Shown: positions 1 through 10,752 of the stretch, piece after piece
How positions within the stretch are numbered: position 1 is the stretch's first letter
Layout: every line of letters starts with the position of its first letter
NCBI GenBank assembly: GCA_030267565.1
Contig: BRXU01000020.1
Location: 1,303,001-1,367,000, forward strand
DNA length: 64,000 nt
Origin: Pleodorina starrii
Taxonomy: Eukaryota > Chlorophyta > Chlorophyceae > Chlamydomonadales > Volvocaceae
Direction: 5' to 3'
The notes under the pieces: model-generated
What the model saw: only the letters and a program-made list of their open reading frames with translations
Told to the model about the DNA's origin: nothing
Databases searched by the model: none
Translations under genes and position numbers: made by a program

Positions 1-245
1 TTGCCATGGCTTGCGACCCGCCTTGCGATGCGAGCTACACGCCGACTCTCGCCTATTAATACCTCTCATCACACATGTTGTTTATCCTGTGATTAAAGAT
101 TCTATCGATGGCGATCGAACGTAGTTCCACCCCCCAAAAAAAGCAATCATGCCTGCTGGCGCCGCCGTTGCGACCGTTGCCGTAATAATAATCCTGATAA
201 AGCTTTTGTATCCGCACATACGAATTTCTATTTATCCCGTCACAG

Positions 246-2972
246 GTGCTGAGGGCCCCGCCAAGGCCGGTCTAGCGCCAAAGCCCGCCCTCAGCCCCAA
301 GCCTGCCCTCAGCCCCAAGCCCGCGCGCTCCCCTGAGCCCGCCGAAGTACCCGAAGGCCCCAAGCCCGCTTTGAGCCCCAAGCCCGCTTTGGCACCGAAG
401 CGCGACAGCCGTTCACTCCGTAAGTTGGTCTATTTCGAAACGCCAAGAACGTCTGGGGACGGTGTCTTGCTCTCCATCCGGCATCCGCTGCCCCCCGCCC
501 GCTGCCCTCAGCCGCCCTCAGCACCCGTCCGGACAATCCAACTACCCAGTCACGTGTCGCCTGCCACGATTGCGCGCCGCCGCCGGTGCCGTAGCTCCTC
601 GCTCGCGTGCATGTCGTTTCCGTCCCTCCGACCCCCTACCTGTGCACACACGCCCGACTACATACATCCATGTAACACACACACACACATACACACACAT
701 GCATACAAACACATACACATGCATTCGATCCCCGCATTGGATGGAACCCCTGCATTCGATCCCCGCCGCGCACCCGCCCGTGATGAACCCGTCGTCGGCG
801 CCTTATCCCCGTCTATCTACCGGCATCCCTACCCGCTGCTCTGTGTGTATTGTATTGCATTCTTCGTCTGGTTTCCCGCAGCTCCGAAACCCTAACAAGC
901 CAGCCACTGATCCCACTCATTTCCTTTCCGTCCCCCGGCGGCCACTGCGGTTGCATTGGTTGCACTCCTCCTCCTGCCGTGCCGCGAGCAGTGGGCGCGA
1001 CGACCAAGCACCTGGAGAGCCCGGAGCCCAGCCACGGCCCCGAGCCGGCCAAGAGCCCCAAGCCCGCTGAGAGCCCCGAGCCGGCCAGGAGCCCCAAGCC
1101 CGCTGAGGCGGCGGCGAGCCCCAAGCCCGCGGAGATGAGCCCCAAGCCCGCCAGGGGTTCCAAGTCTGGCTAGCTTGGCAGAAGGCGAGCTGGTGTGCCA
1201 GACCTGCATGGTATGCAACTCATCACGTGACGTCCCCTATCGATCTGCCCTACTTGCTTGGTTACTTCCGGTGATGATGATTTATATGGCCGTCTTCCGT
1301 CCAAATCCGATCAAAACAGTTGCCAGCAGTTGCTAGTAGTTGCTAGATAGCCGACATGCTCACAGCAACAGCACCCTCCCCGCCCCTCACCCGCCCCTCA
1401 TCACCCGCCCCTCGCCCTCCCTTGCAGTGGGCGCATCGAAGCATGCGGAGAGCCCCGAGCCGGCCAAGAGCCCCAAGCCCGCTGAGAGCCCCGAGCCGGC
1501 AAAGAGTCCGAGGCCCGCCAAGGACGCCAAGTCCGGCCGTTCGCTGCGTGAGTTGGGCTCCGTCTCTCGAAGGGTGTACCGTATATGGGAGAAATTTATA
1601 GAAACCGATGGATGCGCATAATAGGCCTGTGCGTGGGTGGGTGGGGGCTGCGGGGCGGTGGCAGCAAATGCGTGGTGCTGGCAGTGATGTCGAGCCGATC
1701 GAGCCGACAACCAATTTTACCGAATAACGTCCCGAACCATTCTTCCTTCCCTCGCTGTTGCCGTTGGTTATCTAGCAAACAATAACACCATTGCATTTCG
1801 TACCGTTGCAGTGTCCAAGGCTGCGAAGAGCCCCAAGCCCGCTGAGGCGATGAGCCCCAAGCCCGCTGAGGCTGCTGAGAGCCCCAAGCCCGCGGCGAGC
1901 CCCAAGCCCGCCAGGGGTTCCAAGTCTGGCGGCCGCTCCCTGTGTGAGTGGCTTTGCGCAGTATTGAAGCATAGGGTCGCAACTTGCTTACGCCCTGGCG
2001 TCCTGCGACGGAAACGCTGAAGCAAGTTGTCATTCGCGCATATATAGGATCGATCTACGGTATCTACTTAAACACCGCCTAATACCATTACAATATTCAG
2101 GCGAAGCCACATATGTGTGTGTGTGTGTGTGTGTGTGTGTTTGTTACATGCATGGTTGGGGGTGCGTGCCCCTCATGAACAAAAAACCCATACGAGCCGA
2201 GGGCCCAAGGGAACTAAAACGCCTAAAAGCACGACAGTAGAAAACCGCCCATGCAGGAGAAGGGGATACTAGCGGCCAAAGGGGACCATTGAGTGCTCAC
2301 CCATACAACGATTGATGATGTTGACGTGAACCGTACGTCCGTACGTCATTGTGGGCCTCGCTCCTTGCCCGTCTCACCCGCCCGCCTGCCCCTCATCACC
2401 CGCCCCTCGCCCTCCCTTGCAGTGGGCGCATCGAAGCATGTGGAGAGCCCCGAGCCGGCCAAGAGCCCCAAGCCGGCTGAGGTCCCTAAAAGCCCGAAGC
2501 CCGCTGAGAGCCCGGAGCCGGCCAAGAGCCCGAGGCCCGCCAAGGACGCCAAGTCCGGCCGTTCGCTCCGTGAGTTGATTGGGCTCCGTCTCGCGATGGG
2601 TGTACCGTATATGGGAGAAATTTATAGAAACCGATGGATGCGCATAATAGGCCTGTGTGTTTGTGTGTGGGGGTGGGGGGGAGGGTGGGCTGCCAATGCG
2701 TGGTGCTGGCAGTGATGCCGGGGCGTCAACCAACTCTACCGATAGATTAAAGTCCCCCATTCTTCCTTCCCTCGCCGCCGTTGCAGTGAAGCATTAATAC
2801 CGTAATAACAGTGACACCATTGCATTGCATACCGTTGCAGTGTCCAAGGCTGCGAGGAGCCCCAAGCCCGCGGAGGCGATGAGCCCCAAGCCCGCTGAGG
2901 CTGCTGAGAGCCCCAAGCCCGCGGCGAGCCCCAAGCCCGCCAGGGGTCCCAAGTCTGGCGGCCGCTCCCTGT
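246..2972 (+). CDS. Gene 1 copy A: secreted Ser/Pro/Lys-repeat (HRGP-like) protein, exons 2-7, 5' end outside window
   Basis: Exons I place at 246-419, 992-1173, 1428-1547, 1812-1943, 2423-2569 and 2841-2972; each 3' side has GTAAGT or GTGAGT except 992-1173, and each 5' side has an AG acceptor, mostly TTGCAG. The encoded sequence is nearly all [16 protein letters not shown] repeats rich in Ser, Pro, Lys, Ala and Glu, usually closing with a basic [KR]SGRSL tail. By comparison with copy B the missing first exon encodes a signal peptide, so the product should be secreted; Pro-rich SPK repeats of this kind are typical of hydroxyproline-rich cell-wall glycoproteins of volvocine algae. Internal exons are multiples of three in phase 1. 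Exon 992-1173 ends in an in-frame TAG at 1171-1173, so either the protein stops there or that exon is skipped. No terminal exon was found after 2972. Confidence 0.6.
2186..2292 (-). mobile_element. LINE 3'-terminal fragment inside gene 1 intron, copy A
   Basis: About 105 bases here are the reverse complement of sequence at 5,825-5,895 and around 6,418-6,450, which is the tail of a LINE remnant on the plus strand. The shared part includes the stretch before and after TGCATGGGCGG and the TTTTAGTTCCCTT segment. It is read as a strongly 5'-truncated insertion in the opposite orientation, next to a (TG)n tract at about 2,113-2,140. It lies in the intron between the exons ending 1943 and starting 2423. 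Confidence 0.6.
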
Positions 2973-5457
2973 GTGAGTGCTTGGCGGGCGGGGTTCCGTC
3001 GGTCGGTGTTATGCCAACAGCACATACATACATACATACGTGCGTGTTCGTGCATCATCTATCACATCTATCTCCAGTTCTCCACGCTCCACACATACAT
3101 ACATACATACCGATACATGGACACACGACACACTGCTGCACGCATGTTTATTATATATTGAGATATCAGCTCTGCTGCTGCACGATCAGGCACGATCGAG
3201 CCGCTGCTGACACACGACGACCACACCACCCCGCCCAGCTTTATCCGATTTGTAAGCTTCTGTCCTTCTTTGATGCCGCCCCCCCGGTCGCGTACGCGAC
3301 TCTACCGTATTTCATTTCCCCCACACCATACCCCATGCATTTATCTATATGTACGGCCCCCTTATGCAGAATGCATGGAGCTATGGATGGATGGAGTACG
3401 TGCCGCCATTCCGCGCGATTACGTACGGAGAGCGCGCGAGCTGTGTGCCGGAAGCTACACGCGCGCACTGGATGTACCGACGTGGCTGGCGTAATATTAT
3501 TAATATGGATGGATGGACGGAATTTGCGCCTCGCTCACGCAGCCCAGATGAACCGCGCGAGATCGATCCGACAGATAGCGTCGGCCCTCGCTCGCTATTC
3601 ATCGTCTTTTGTTTGTGCTACGTAACGAAAAAACTTTATTTGGAATCAGTCGGTAGCTAGCTGGCTGGCCGGCGGAGTTGCATGATGATAATGGCATGGC
3701 ACGGCAGCTGTAAAGTATGCGGCCGCGCGCATTAATATCGGTAGCGATTAGGTAGCGGATGGACGCAGGACTACTCTTTCTGTAGCTTGCTTGCTGATGG
3801 CTGGACAGGGCGGTTATTTTCATCTATCTAGCGGCGGTTATTATTATTTGTTCTCCAGGTTGGGTTGGTTGGTTGGATGGTTGGTTGGTTGCCAGAATGG
3901 AGATGGGTGCGCTCTTATTAAGAGAGGCCTAGAGAGGTGACCAATACACGCTGGGACCGTCAGCTTGCGGCGTTAGTTTGTGCGTGTGTGTATATGTGAG
4001 TAGGTGCGCCTACTCGATTACTGCTGGTGTGGATGGATACATGGATTGGTGGCTGAACTGTAAGAAATAATAAAGTTGGTCATCATTATTGCGGGTTCCG
4101 GTGGGCTCCAGACAGAACTGGAAGTAATAGTGCGTCGGTCATCTGCCGTACGTGACCGCTAATAGTAATTGTCAGGAGAACGCCCTGCAGGGTCCACTAT
4201 CGTACGTAGTCAGCCTAGCTATACATTATTTCCAATATTAAGTAGCTGTTATCCAGCTCCTCTGTAATTAATTTGTTACAATATTATTATTATTATGTAT
4301 ACGCCTTAGATGCATGCAGCAGTCGATCGCAAACGAAAGCCGGAACGAGTTGGCGGACGGGCGACACAGGCGACGGATGGACGGACGGACGGGCGACACG
4401 AGCGACGCCGAACGAAGGAACGAGCGTGTGTGGCCGGCAGCAGAGAACAGCTTTATTTCGCCCGCAGCCGCCCGCCCATCCATCCGAAGTAAGGTTTGTA
4501 TGCTTGAAGCTTGTTTGCGGGACGATGCAGTACGTAAATAAAGCTCCAGATACGGTCATTGCCATGCGGCAGATAGAAGTGGGGGCGGCGAGGCGGGCAA
4601 GCCCGCCCACGGGCGCCTGTTGATTGGTGACGGGTGCTTGTTACACTGTGGGCGACGCGCGCGCTCTGTGAAAGAACGAGCACCGAGGGCGGTCCCTGCT
4701 GGCCGGGCCGAAACACAACCGACGCAGGGGCGGGCGGGCGGGCGGGCGGCTATGACCGTCTGTCCCGCGCGCGCGCACCTCACTCCCTCACTCACGCCAG
4801 CCCCCTCCACGGCCCCTGATGACTAACCAACTCAGCGATGCAAGCCGCGCAGAGGACTGCACGCCGCGCTAAGCGCGAGCCGCGCGAGAGGCGCCACACA
4901 CCTCCGTCAGTCCCTACGTATCTCCTAACAAAACCACCTCTCACCACCACACCTGGCTCGCCTACGTACTCGCACGCTCTCGTTCGCGGCTCTATCTGGA
5001 ATGCATGAAGAACGCTATACGTACAGAACAAGGAATGCCTAGATGGATGGATGGACAAACCAAACGACAGGGAGCTCAGCCACATACACGCACACTAAAA
5101 AGACGAGGCACGGGAGGGCCTACATACGATACCCAAGCCAAACACGGCCCCGCACAAAAGAGAGCGAGCTACGGCAGGTGCCTCAGGGCTGAGCTCCTAC
5201 GTAGCCGATCGATCGAGGACACCCTACCCCCTGCCTGCGTTGCGTTCCCTCGTCCCGGGCCGTTTTCTTGTACCCTACCCATGCAGCAGCAGCCGGCAAA
5301 GCCAGAGCTAGCGGCACAGAGGGGGACGGACCACGGGCCTCGTATCAGACCGCCACACCACTACGTACTTCAACCAAGTAAGGTGTAGCTACGTACAGCA
5401 GCGGTGCGCTGAACACACAGCCGCACGCCGGTCCCCTGAAGGCCAGCTGCTGCTCGA
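2973..5457. other. Stretch without a recognisable gene, copy A
   Basis: No ORF here looks coding. The sequence holds simple repeats: CATACATA near 3,025 and 3,095, GGATGGAT near 3,385 and 3,505, GGTTGGTT near 3,865, and GCGG repeats near 4,730. Gene 1 must end somewhere here if the last donor at 2973 is used, but no SPK-like terminal exon is visible. The identical stretch is in copy B from about 22,747 to 25,231. Confidence 0.5.
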
Positions 5458-6450
5458 TTGCCTAACGAACACACACACAAACGGGCAGCGGCAATCATGT
5501 GGCCACAGCATGCTAGCGTTTTTATTCCGCGTGCGGCTCACCGCAAACTTTTGCAGTTTCGTTTGTGCTGTTGGGCGGTTGCGGCCAACAGATCACGAGT
5601 GGGCAGAGTTCATGTCCCTAGGACTGAGCGAAAATGTCCCTGCTGCGTTGCGGATGATGAAATAGAGGACCAGAAGCATGTCCTAATGGAGTGCCCTGCT
5701 TATAGCAACATCCGCGCGGATGAAGGGTTCCCTCAATTCGAGGGTATGGATGGAGGAAGCGATGAGATGGGATCCCCCTCGTTTGGCGAAGATGCTTGAG
5801 CGCATCTGGGCCCACCGCAACGCAATGGTCCCCTTTGGCCGCTAGTATCTCCTTCTCCTGCATGGGCGGTTTTTTACTGTCGTGCTTTTAAGCGTTTTTG
5901 TTCGCGCACACACCTGCCTGACGGAAGGTGAAACCTGGTTCGCTAGCAGCCAACCGGTCGCGCGCGTGTGGGCAGAGAACATGCATGTTCCTAAAGCTGA
6001 ACAGAGGCTAGGTAGGTGCCCCAGCTGCAACTCGAGCAGGCAATGGGAGGAGAGAAGCATGGGCCGACGGAATACCGTTGGGCGGTTGCAGCCAACAGCA
6101 GGTCGCGCATGGGCAGATTACATGTTCTTAGAGCTGATAGAACGGAGATGCCCCAGCTGCAACTCGAGCAGCCGAATAGGGAAGCATGTGTCGATGGAAT
6201 ACCCCGCTTACAGGGACATCCGCGCGGAGGAGGGCTTCCCCTAGTTTGGCCGGGGGGTGTTGAAAGATGCGATGAAATGGGAGCCAGCCATCCAGTCTGG
6301 CAAGGACGCATTTGGGACCACCGCAACGCTATCGCCCCTTTTGGTGTTCCTTTTCTCCTGCTGTGTGGAATTTGACTCCCTTATTTTAAAGACATTTTAG
6401 ACATTTTCGCTAGTCCCTTTTAGTTCCCTTGACTCGTACGTACGGGTTTC
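5458..6450 (+). mobile_element. Degenerate non-LTR retrotransposon C-terminal zinc-motif remnant, copy A
   Basis: The ORF at 5458-5799 ends in a motif of the form CPCC...HVLMECPAY, C-x2-C-x12-H-x4-C, the pattern at the C-terminus of many LINE reverse-transcriptase proteins. Two further decayed versions follow: CPSC near 6,010, and CPSC with HVSMEYPAY near 6,150-6,215, the last having lost its final Cys. The three versions share flanking sequence around GGGCGGTTGC.GCCAACAG, so they look like a degenerate tandem array rather than one protein. Stops and frame changes make it non-functional. Copy B has it at 25,232-26,224. Confidence 0.55.
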
Positions 6451-7588
6451 TTTTCAGGGACGTTGCACGCATCACCGGCGAGAATGCATCTCTTCGTAAA
6501 GTTTGCTTGGCATTTATCTTTCAAGTTATGTCGTTCGTCTGTGCTTCTCCTGTATCCTGACGTTACATCGCTTCTTTGGTTACTGTTTCTCTTGTTTTCG
6601 TTTGCTTTTCTGCGTGGCTGAAGCGGTTCATGAGCCTCCGGGTTCGTTTGAGCCGTACGAGCTCGTTGAAGCTTGTAACATCATCATCACGCATCACCAC
6701 CCATGTAACAAGCGCACAAACAGATGAATAATTATTTGCTGTTCGTGTCTGACATGTCGTATCGCGGCAAATGGGTTCTGCTCTATATATGGACTGCTGC
6801 TGGCGCAATTATCAACTTCAGCTCTTATTGCAACCTTGCATATGACGCGAAATAATGTAATTCCACACACACAAGGAGGAACTGCGAAAGCATTCGTTTA
6901 AAGAGGAAAGCAAGAAGTCTTGCTTAGCAGGTTTGGCAAGCGGTTCCGATCCTGTACTTATTATTACTTATTATTACAATAACAATGTTTCTCACGAATT
7001 TGCATAATAATAACGTGTGTTCCCAAGTTCACACAGTTGGACGCGATGACAGGTCGCCCACAGACGGACCGGGGGACTGAAAGGAGCGATTTAAGCAACG
7101 TTTGCAATGGAAATGCAACATATTGTTACTTGTTAACTATATCAGTCAGCAGTCATTAAATCAATCAGCTACATGCATTATGTGTAGCGGCGGGCCGGGC
7201 ATGTATTACCGGTTCTAGAGGACCCAACGCCGCTGGTCTATGGGCCCATGGAAACCTTACAGGAGCGTAAGTGTATGTGTACAGGACTTCAGGACTAACT
7301 AACGAGTAACAAGTATCAAGTTATAGGCAAAACCGGCGGTCTTTGTCGGACATGCCGCGGAGCTTCACGGTCCGGACGGCCGCAGTACATATACGAATAG
7401 GGAGCTATACGAAGTGCCACTGATAGGCGCCAGGGTGGCACCTTATCTACTTTAAGGCATCCATATTTCACTTGTGGATGCACTTCGTTTCGGCCTGCTT
7501 CTAGGGGTGAATCGTGCATACTTCATTCGGGCACCCAACAGGCAGCATTAACACATCGCGGGGTCATTGCAGCTTGGCAAATTAAAAC
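6451..7588. other. Upstream region of gene 2, copy A
   Basis: No coding ORF is convincing. The stretch precedes the start codon of gene 2 at 7589 and should hold its promoter, but I could not identify a TATA box or other element with confidence. The TTTTC at 6606-6610 is the empty site of a 302-bp insertion found in copy B. Confidence 0.4.
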
Positions 7589-10500
7589 ATGAATCGCAAC
7601 GTCTTATTATGCTGTGTAATTGTCGCAACGTTATGCATCGCCGGATCAGGTTGGTGCCTTCGCGCATATATATCCCAACGAACGTCTATGCAGTGTTTTG
7701 TGTGGATGCAAACCGTGCGACATAATTTGACTGTTCTAATAATATATACATGTTTGATTAGTAACCATCGTGTGATGGTTCGATAGGAATTGCCCGTCAC
7801 CCTACCTGCCTGCTGCCGGAAACGAATGCGCTCCAGACTCCAAGTTGCTAGCGGCGACAAAATTTTCTTACTTTCATCATTCGAACTTCGCGGTGATAAT
7901 TGCTTCCTTACCAGGTGCCGAGGGCCCCAAGGCTGCTCTCACAGTGGTCGCGTCGAAGCATGCGGAGAGCCCGGAGCCGGCCAAGAGCCCCAAGCCCGCC
8001 GAGAGCCCGGAGCCGGCCAAGAGCCCCAAGCCCGCTGAGAGCCCTAAGAGCCCTAAGCCTGCCAGGAGCCCGGAGCCTGCGGAGAGCCCAAAGCCTTCCA
8101 AGGGCCGCAAGTTTGGCCGCTCGCTTTGTAAGTGGGCTGTGTTCAGTCGTCTCGTCCGTGGTGGAGTGTGTAGGGAGGCTGCTGCTGTGTCAGGCTCATC
8201 GGATTGCAGCATCGGGCGCTGGGAACTCTTGAGCTTCACTCATCGTGGTGATTTGACTGTTCGTTGACAATCGAACGGCATCTCGCCGTGCCCTTCGTGC
8301 AGGGTTGTGCCTGGCCCACCGATCGTTTGTGAAGGAAAGCACTGACTCCCTCCCCCCGCGTTTGGCCTCACAGTTGGCGCGTCCAAGCCCGCTGAGAGCC
8401 CAGAGCCGGCCAAGAGCCCCAAGCCCAGCCCTAGCCCCAAGAGCCCCAAGCCTGCTGAAAGCCCGGAGCCGGCTAAGAGCCCCAAGCCCGCCGAGAGCCC
8501 TAAGAGCCCCAAGCCTGCTGAGAGCCCAGAGCCGGCCAAGAGCCTGAATCCCAGCCCCAGCCCCAAGAGCCCCAAGCCCGCTGAGAGCCCTGAGCCGGCT
8601 AAGAGCCCCAAGCCCGCTAAGAGCCCCAAGCACAGCCCTAGTCCCAAGAGCCCCAAGCCCGCTGAGAGCCCGGAGCCGGCCAAGAGCCCCAAGCCCGCTG
8701 AGAGCCCGGAGCCGGCTAAGAGCCCGAAGCCCGCCAAGAGCCCGGAGCCGGCTAAGAGCCCTGAGCCTTCCAAGGTCCTCAAGTCTGGCCGCTCCCTGTG
8801 TAAGTGGATTGTCGTGGCGCGCATACACAAAAGGGTTGTGTAGAAACCATGTAGGCACAAACACAACTAGGCTCCTATATATAGGAGTGATTAGTGTCAT
8901 ATGTGCTGTTGTTGTGAGGATACGATGCTGCCAGCCGTGCTGCCAGCAGCCATGTTGTGTATGTAGGGTACTGCCAGCGCATGAATGTCCTCTTCCCACG
9001 CACCCATGTCCTTATTACTTGTAGCACGGTGCACACTACAACTACGATTACAATGGTTGCACCGTTCCGTTCACACCAGCCATTGTTTCTGACCTTCCCT
9101 CCTCTTCCTTGCAGTGAGCGCCGCCAAGAGTCCTAAGCCCGCTGAGAGCCCGGAGCCGGCCAAGAGCCCCAAGCCTAGCCCTAGCCCCAAGAGCCCCAAG
9201 CCCGCTGAGAGCCCCAAGCCCGCTGAGGTCCCCAAGAGCCCCAAGCCCTCGGAGAGCCCGGAGCCGGCTAAGAGCCCCAAGCCCGCCAAGAGCCCGGAGC
9301 CGGCCAAGAGCCCCAAGCCCGCCAAGAGCCCGGAGCCGGCTAAGAGTCCCAAGCCCGCCAAGAGCCCGGAGCCGGCCAAGAGCCCCAAGCCTAGCCCTAG
9401 CCCCAAGAGCCCCAAGCCCGCTGAGAGCCCTGAGCCGTCTAAGAGCCCGAAGCCCGCCAAGAGCCCGGAGCCGGCTAAGAGCCCTGAGCCTTCCAAGGTC
9501 CTCAAGTCTGGCCGCTCCCTGTGTAAGTGGGTTGTCGTGGCGCGCATGCACAAAAGGGTTGTGTAGAAACCATGTATGCACAAGCACAACTAGGCTCCTA
9601 TATATAGGAGTGATTAGTGTTGTATGTGCTGTTGTTGTGAGGGTACTATGCTGCCAGCCGTGCTGCCAGCCATGCTGTGGAGGATACTGCCAGCGAATAA
9701 ATGTCCTCTTCCCACGCACCCATGTCCTTGTAGCACGGTGCACACTACAACAACGATTGCAATGGTGGCACCGTTCTGTGCAACCCGGCAATTGTTTTTG
9801 ACCTTCCCTCCTCTTCCTTGCAGTGAGCGCCGCCAAGAGTCCTAAGCCCGCTGAGAGCCCGGAGCCGGCCAAGAGCCCCAAGCCTAGCCCTAGCCCCAAG
9901 CGCCCCAAGCCCGCTGAGAGCCCGGAGCCGGTCAAGAGCCTGAATCCCAGCCCCAGCCCCAAGAGTCCCAAGCCCGCTGAGAGCCCAGAGCCGGCCAAGA
10001 GCCCCAAGCCCAGCCCTAGCCCCAAGAGCCCCAAGCCCGCTGAGAGCCCGGAGCCGGCTAAGAGCCCGAAGCCCGCCAAGAGCCCGGAGCCGGCTAAGAG
10101 CCCTGAGCCTTCCAAGGTCCTCAAGTCTGGCCGCTCCCTGTGTAAGTGGATTGTCGTGGCGCGCATACACAAAAGGGTTGTGTAGAAACCATGTAGGTAC
10201 AAACACAACTAGGCTCCTATATATAGGAGTGATTAGTGTCATATGTTCTGTTGTTGTGAGGATACGATGCTGCCAGCCGTGATGCCAGCAGCCATGTTGT
10301 GTATGTAGGGTACTGCCAGCGCATGAATGTCCTCTTCCCACGCACCCATGTCCTTATTACTTGTAGCACGGTGCACACTACAACTACGATTACAATGGTT
10401 GCACCGTTCCGTGCACACCAGCCATTGTTTCTGACCTTCCCTCCTCTTCCTTGCAGTGAGCGCCGCCAAGAGTCCTAAGCCCGCTGAGAGCCCGGAGCCG

Positions 10501-10752
10501 GCCAAGAGCCCCAAGCCTAGCCCTAGCCCCAAGAGCCCCAAGCCCGCTGAGAGCCCCAAGCCCGCTGAGGTCCCCAAGAGCCCCAAGCCCTCGGAGAGCC
10601 CGGAGCCGGCTAAGAGCCCCAAGCCCGCCAAGAGCCCGGAGCCGGCTAAGAGCCCCAAGCCCGCCAAGAGCCCGGAGCCGGCTAAGAGCCCCAAGCCCGC
10701 CAAGAGCCCGGAGCCGGCTAAGAGCCCCAAGCCTAGCCCTAGCTTCAAATGA
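7589..10752 (+). CDS. Gene 2 copy A: secreted Ser/Pro/Lys-repeat (HRGP-like) protein, six exons
   Basis: Exons 7589-7649, 7915-8127, 8374-8799, 9115-9522, 9824-10141 and 10457-10752 join into a 573-residue reading frame. Exon 1 encodes a signal peptide ([20 protein letters not shown], hydrophobic with a small-residue end). The rest is [24 protein letters not shown] repeat with almost no other residues, closing with KPSPSFK and TGA at 10750-10752. Every intron is phase 1 with GTAAGT donors (GTTGGT after exon 1) and AG acceptors. Introns before exons 4, 5 and 6 are copies of one another, so exons 4-6 arose by duplication of an intron-exon module. The repeats suggest an extended, probably hydroxylated and glycosylated wall or matrix protein; the Lys/Glu alternation gives it mixed charge. 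Function beyond that is inference. Copy B lacks one module. Confidence 0.75.

Noticed and set aside
8196..8999. Long minus-strand open frames of Leu/Ala/Gly/Arg repeats opposite gene 2 (also 9,048-10,208, 10,390-11,232 and their copies)
   Set aside because: They are the complement of the SPKPAE repeats and cross introns and exons; the low-complexity composition keeps all frames open.
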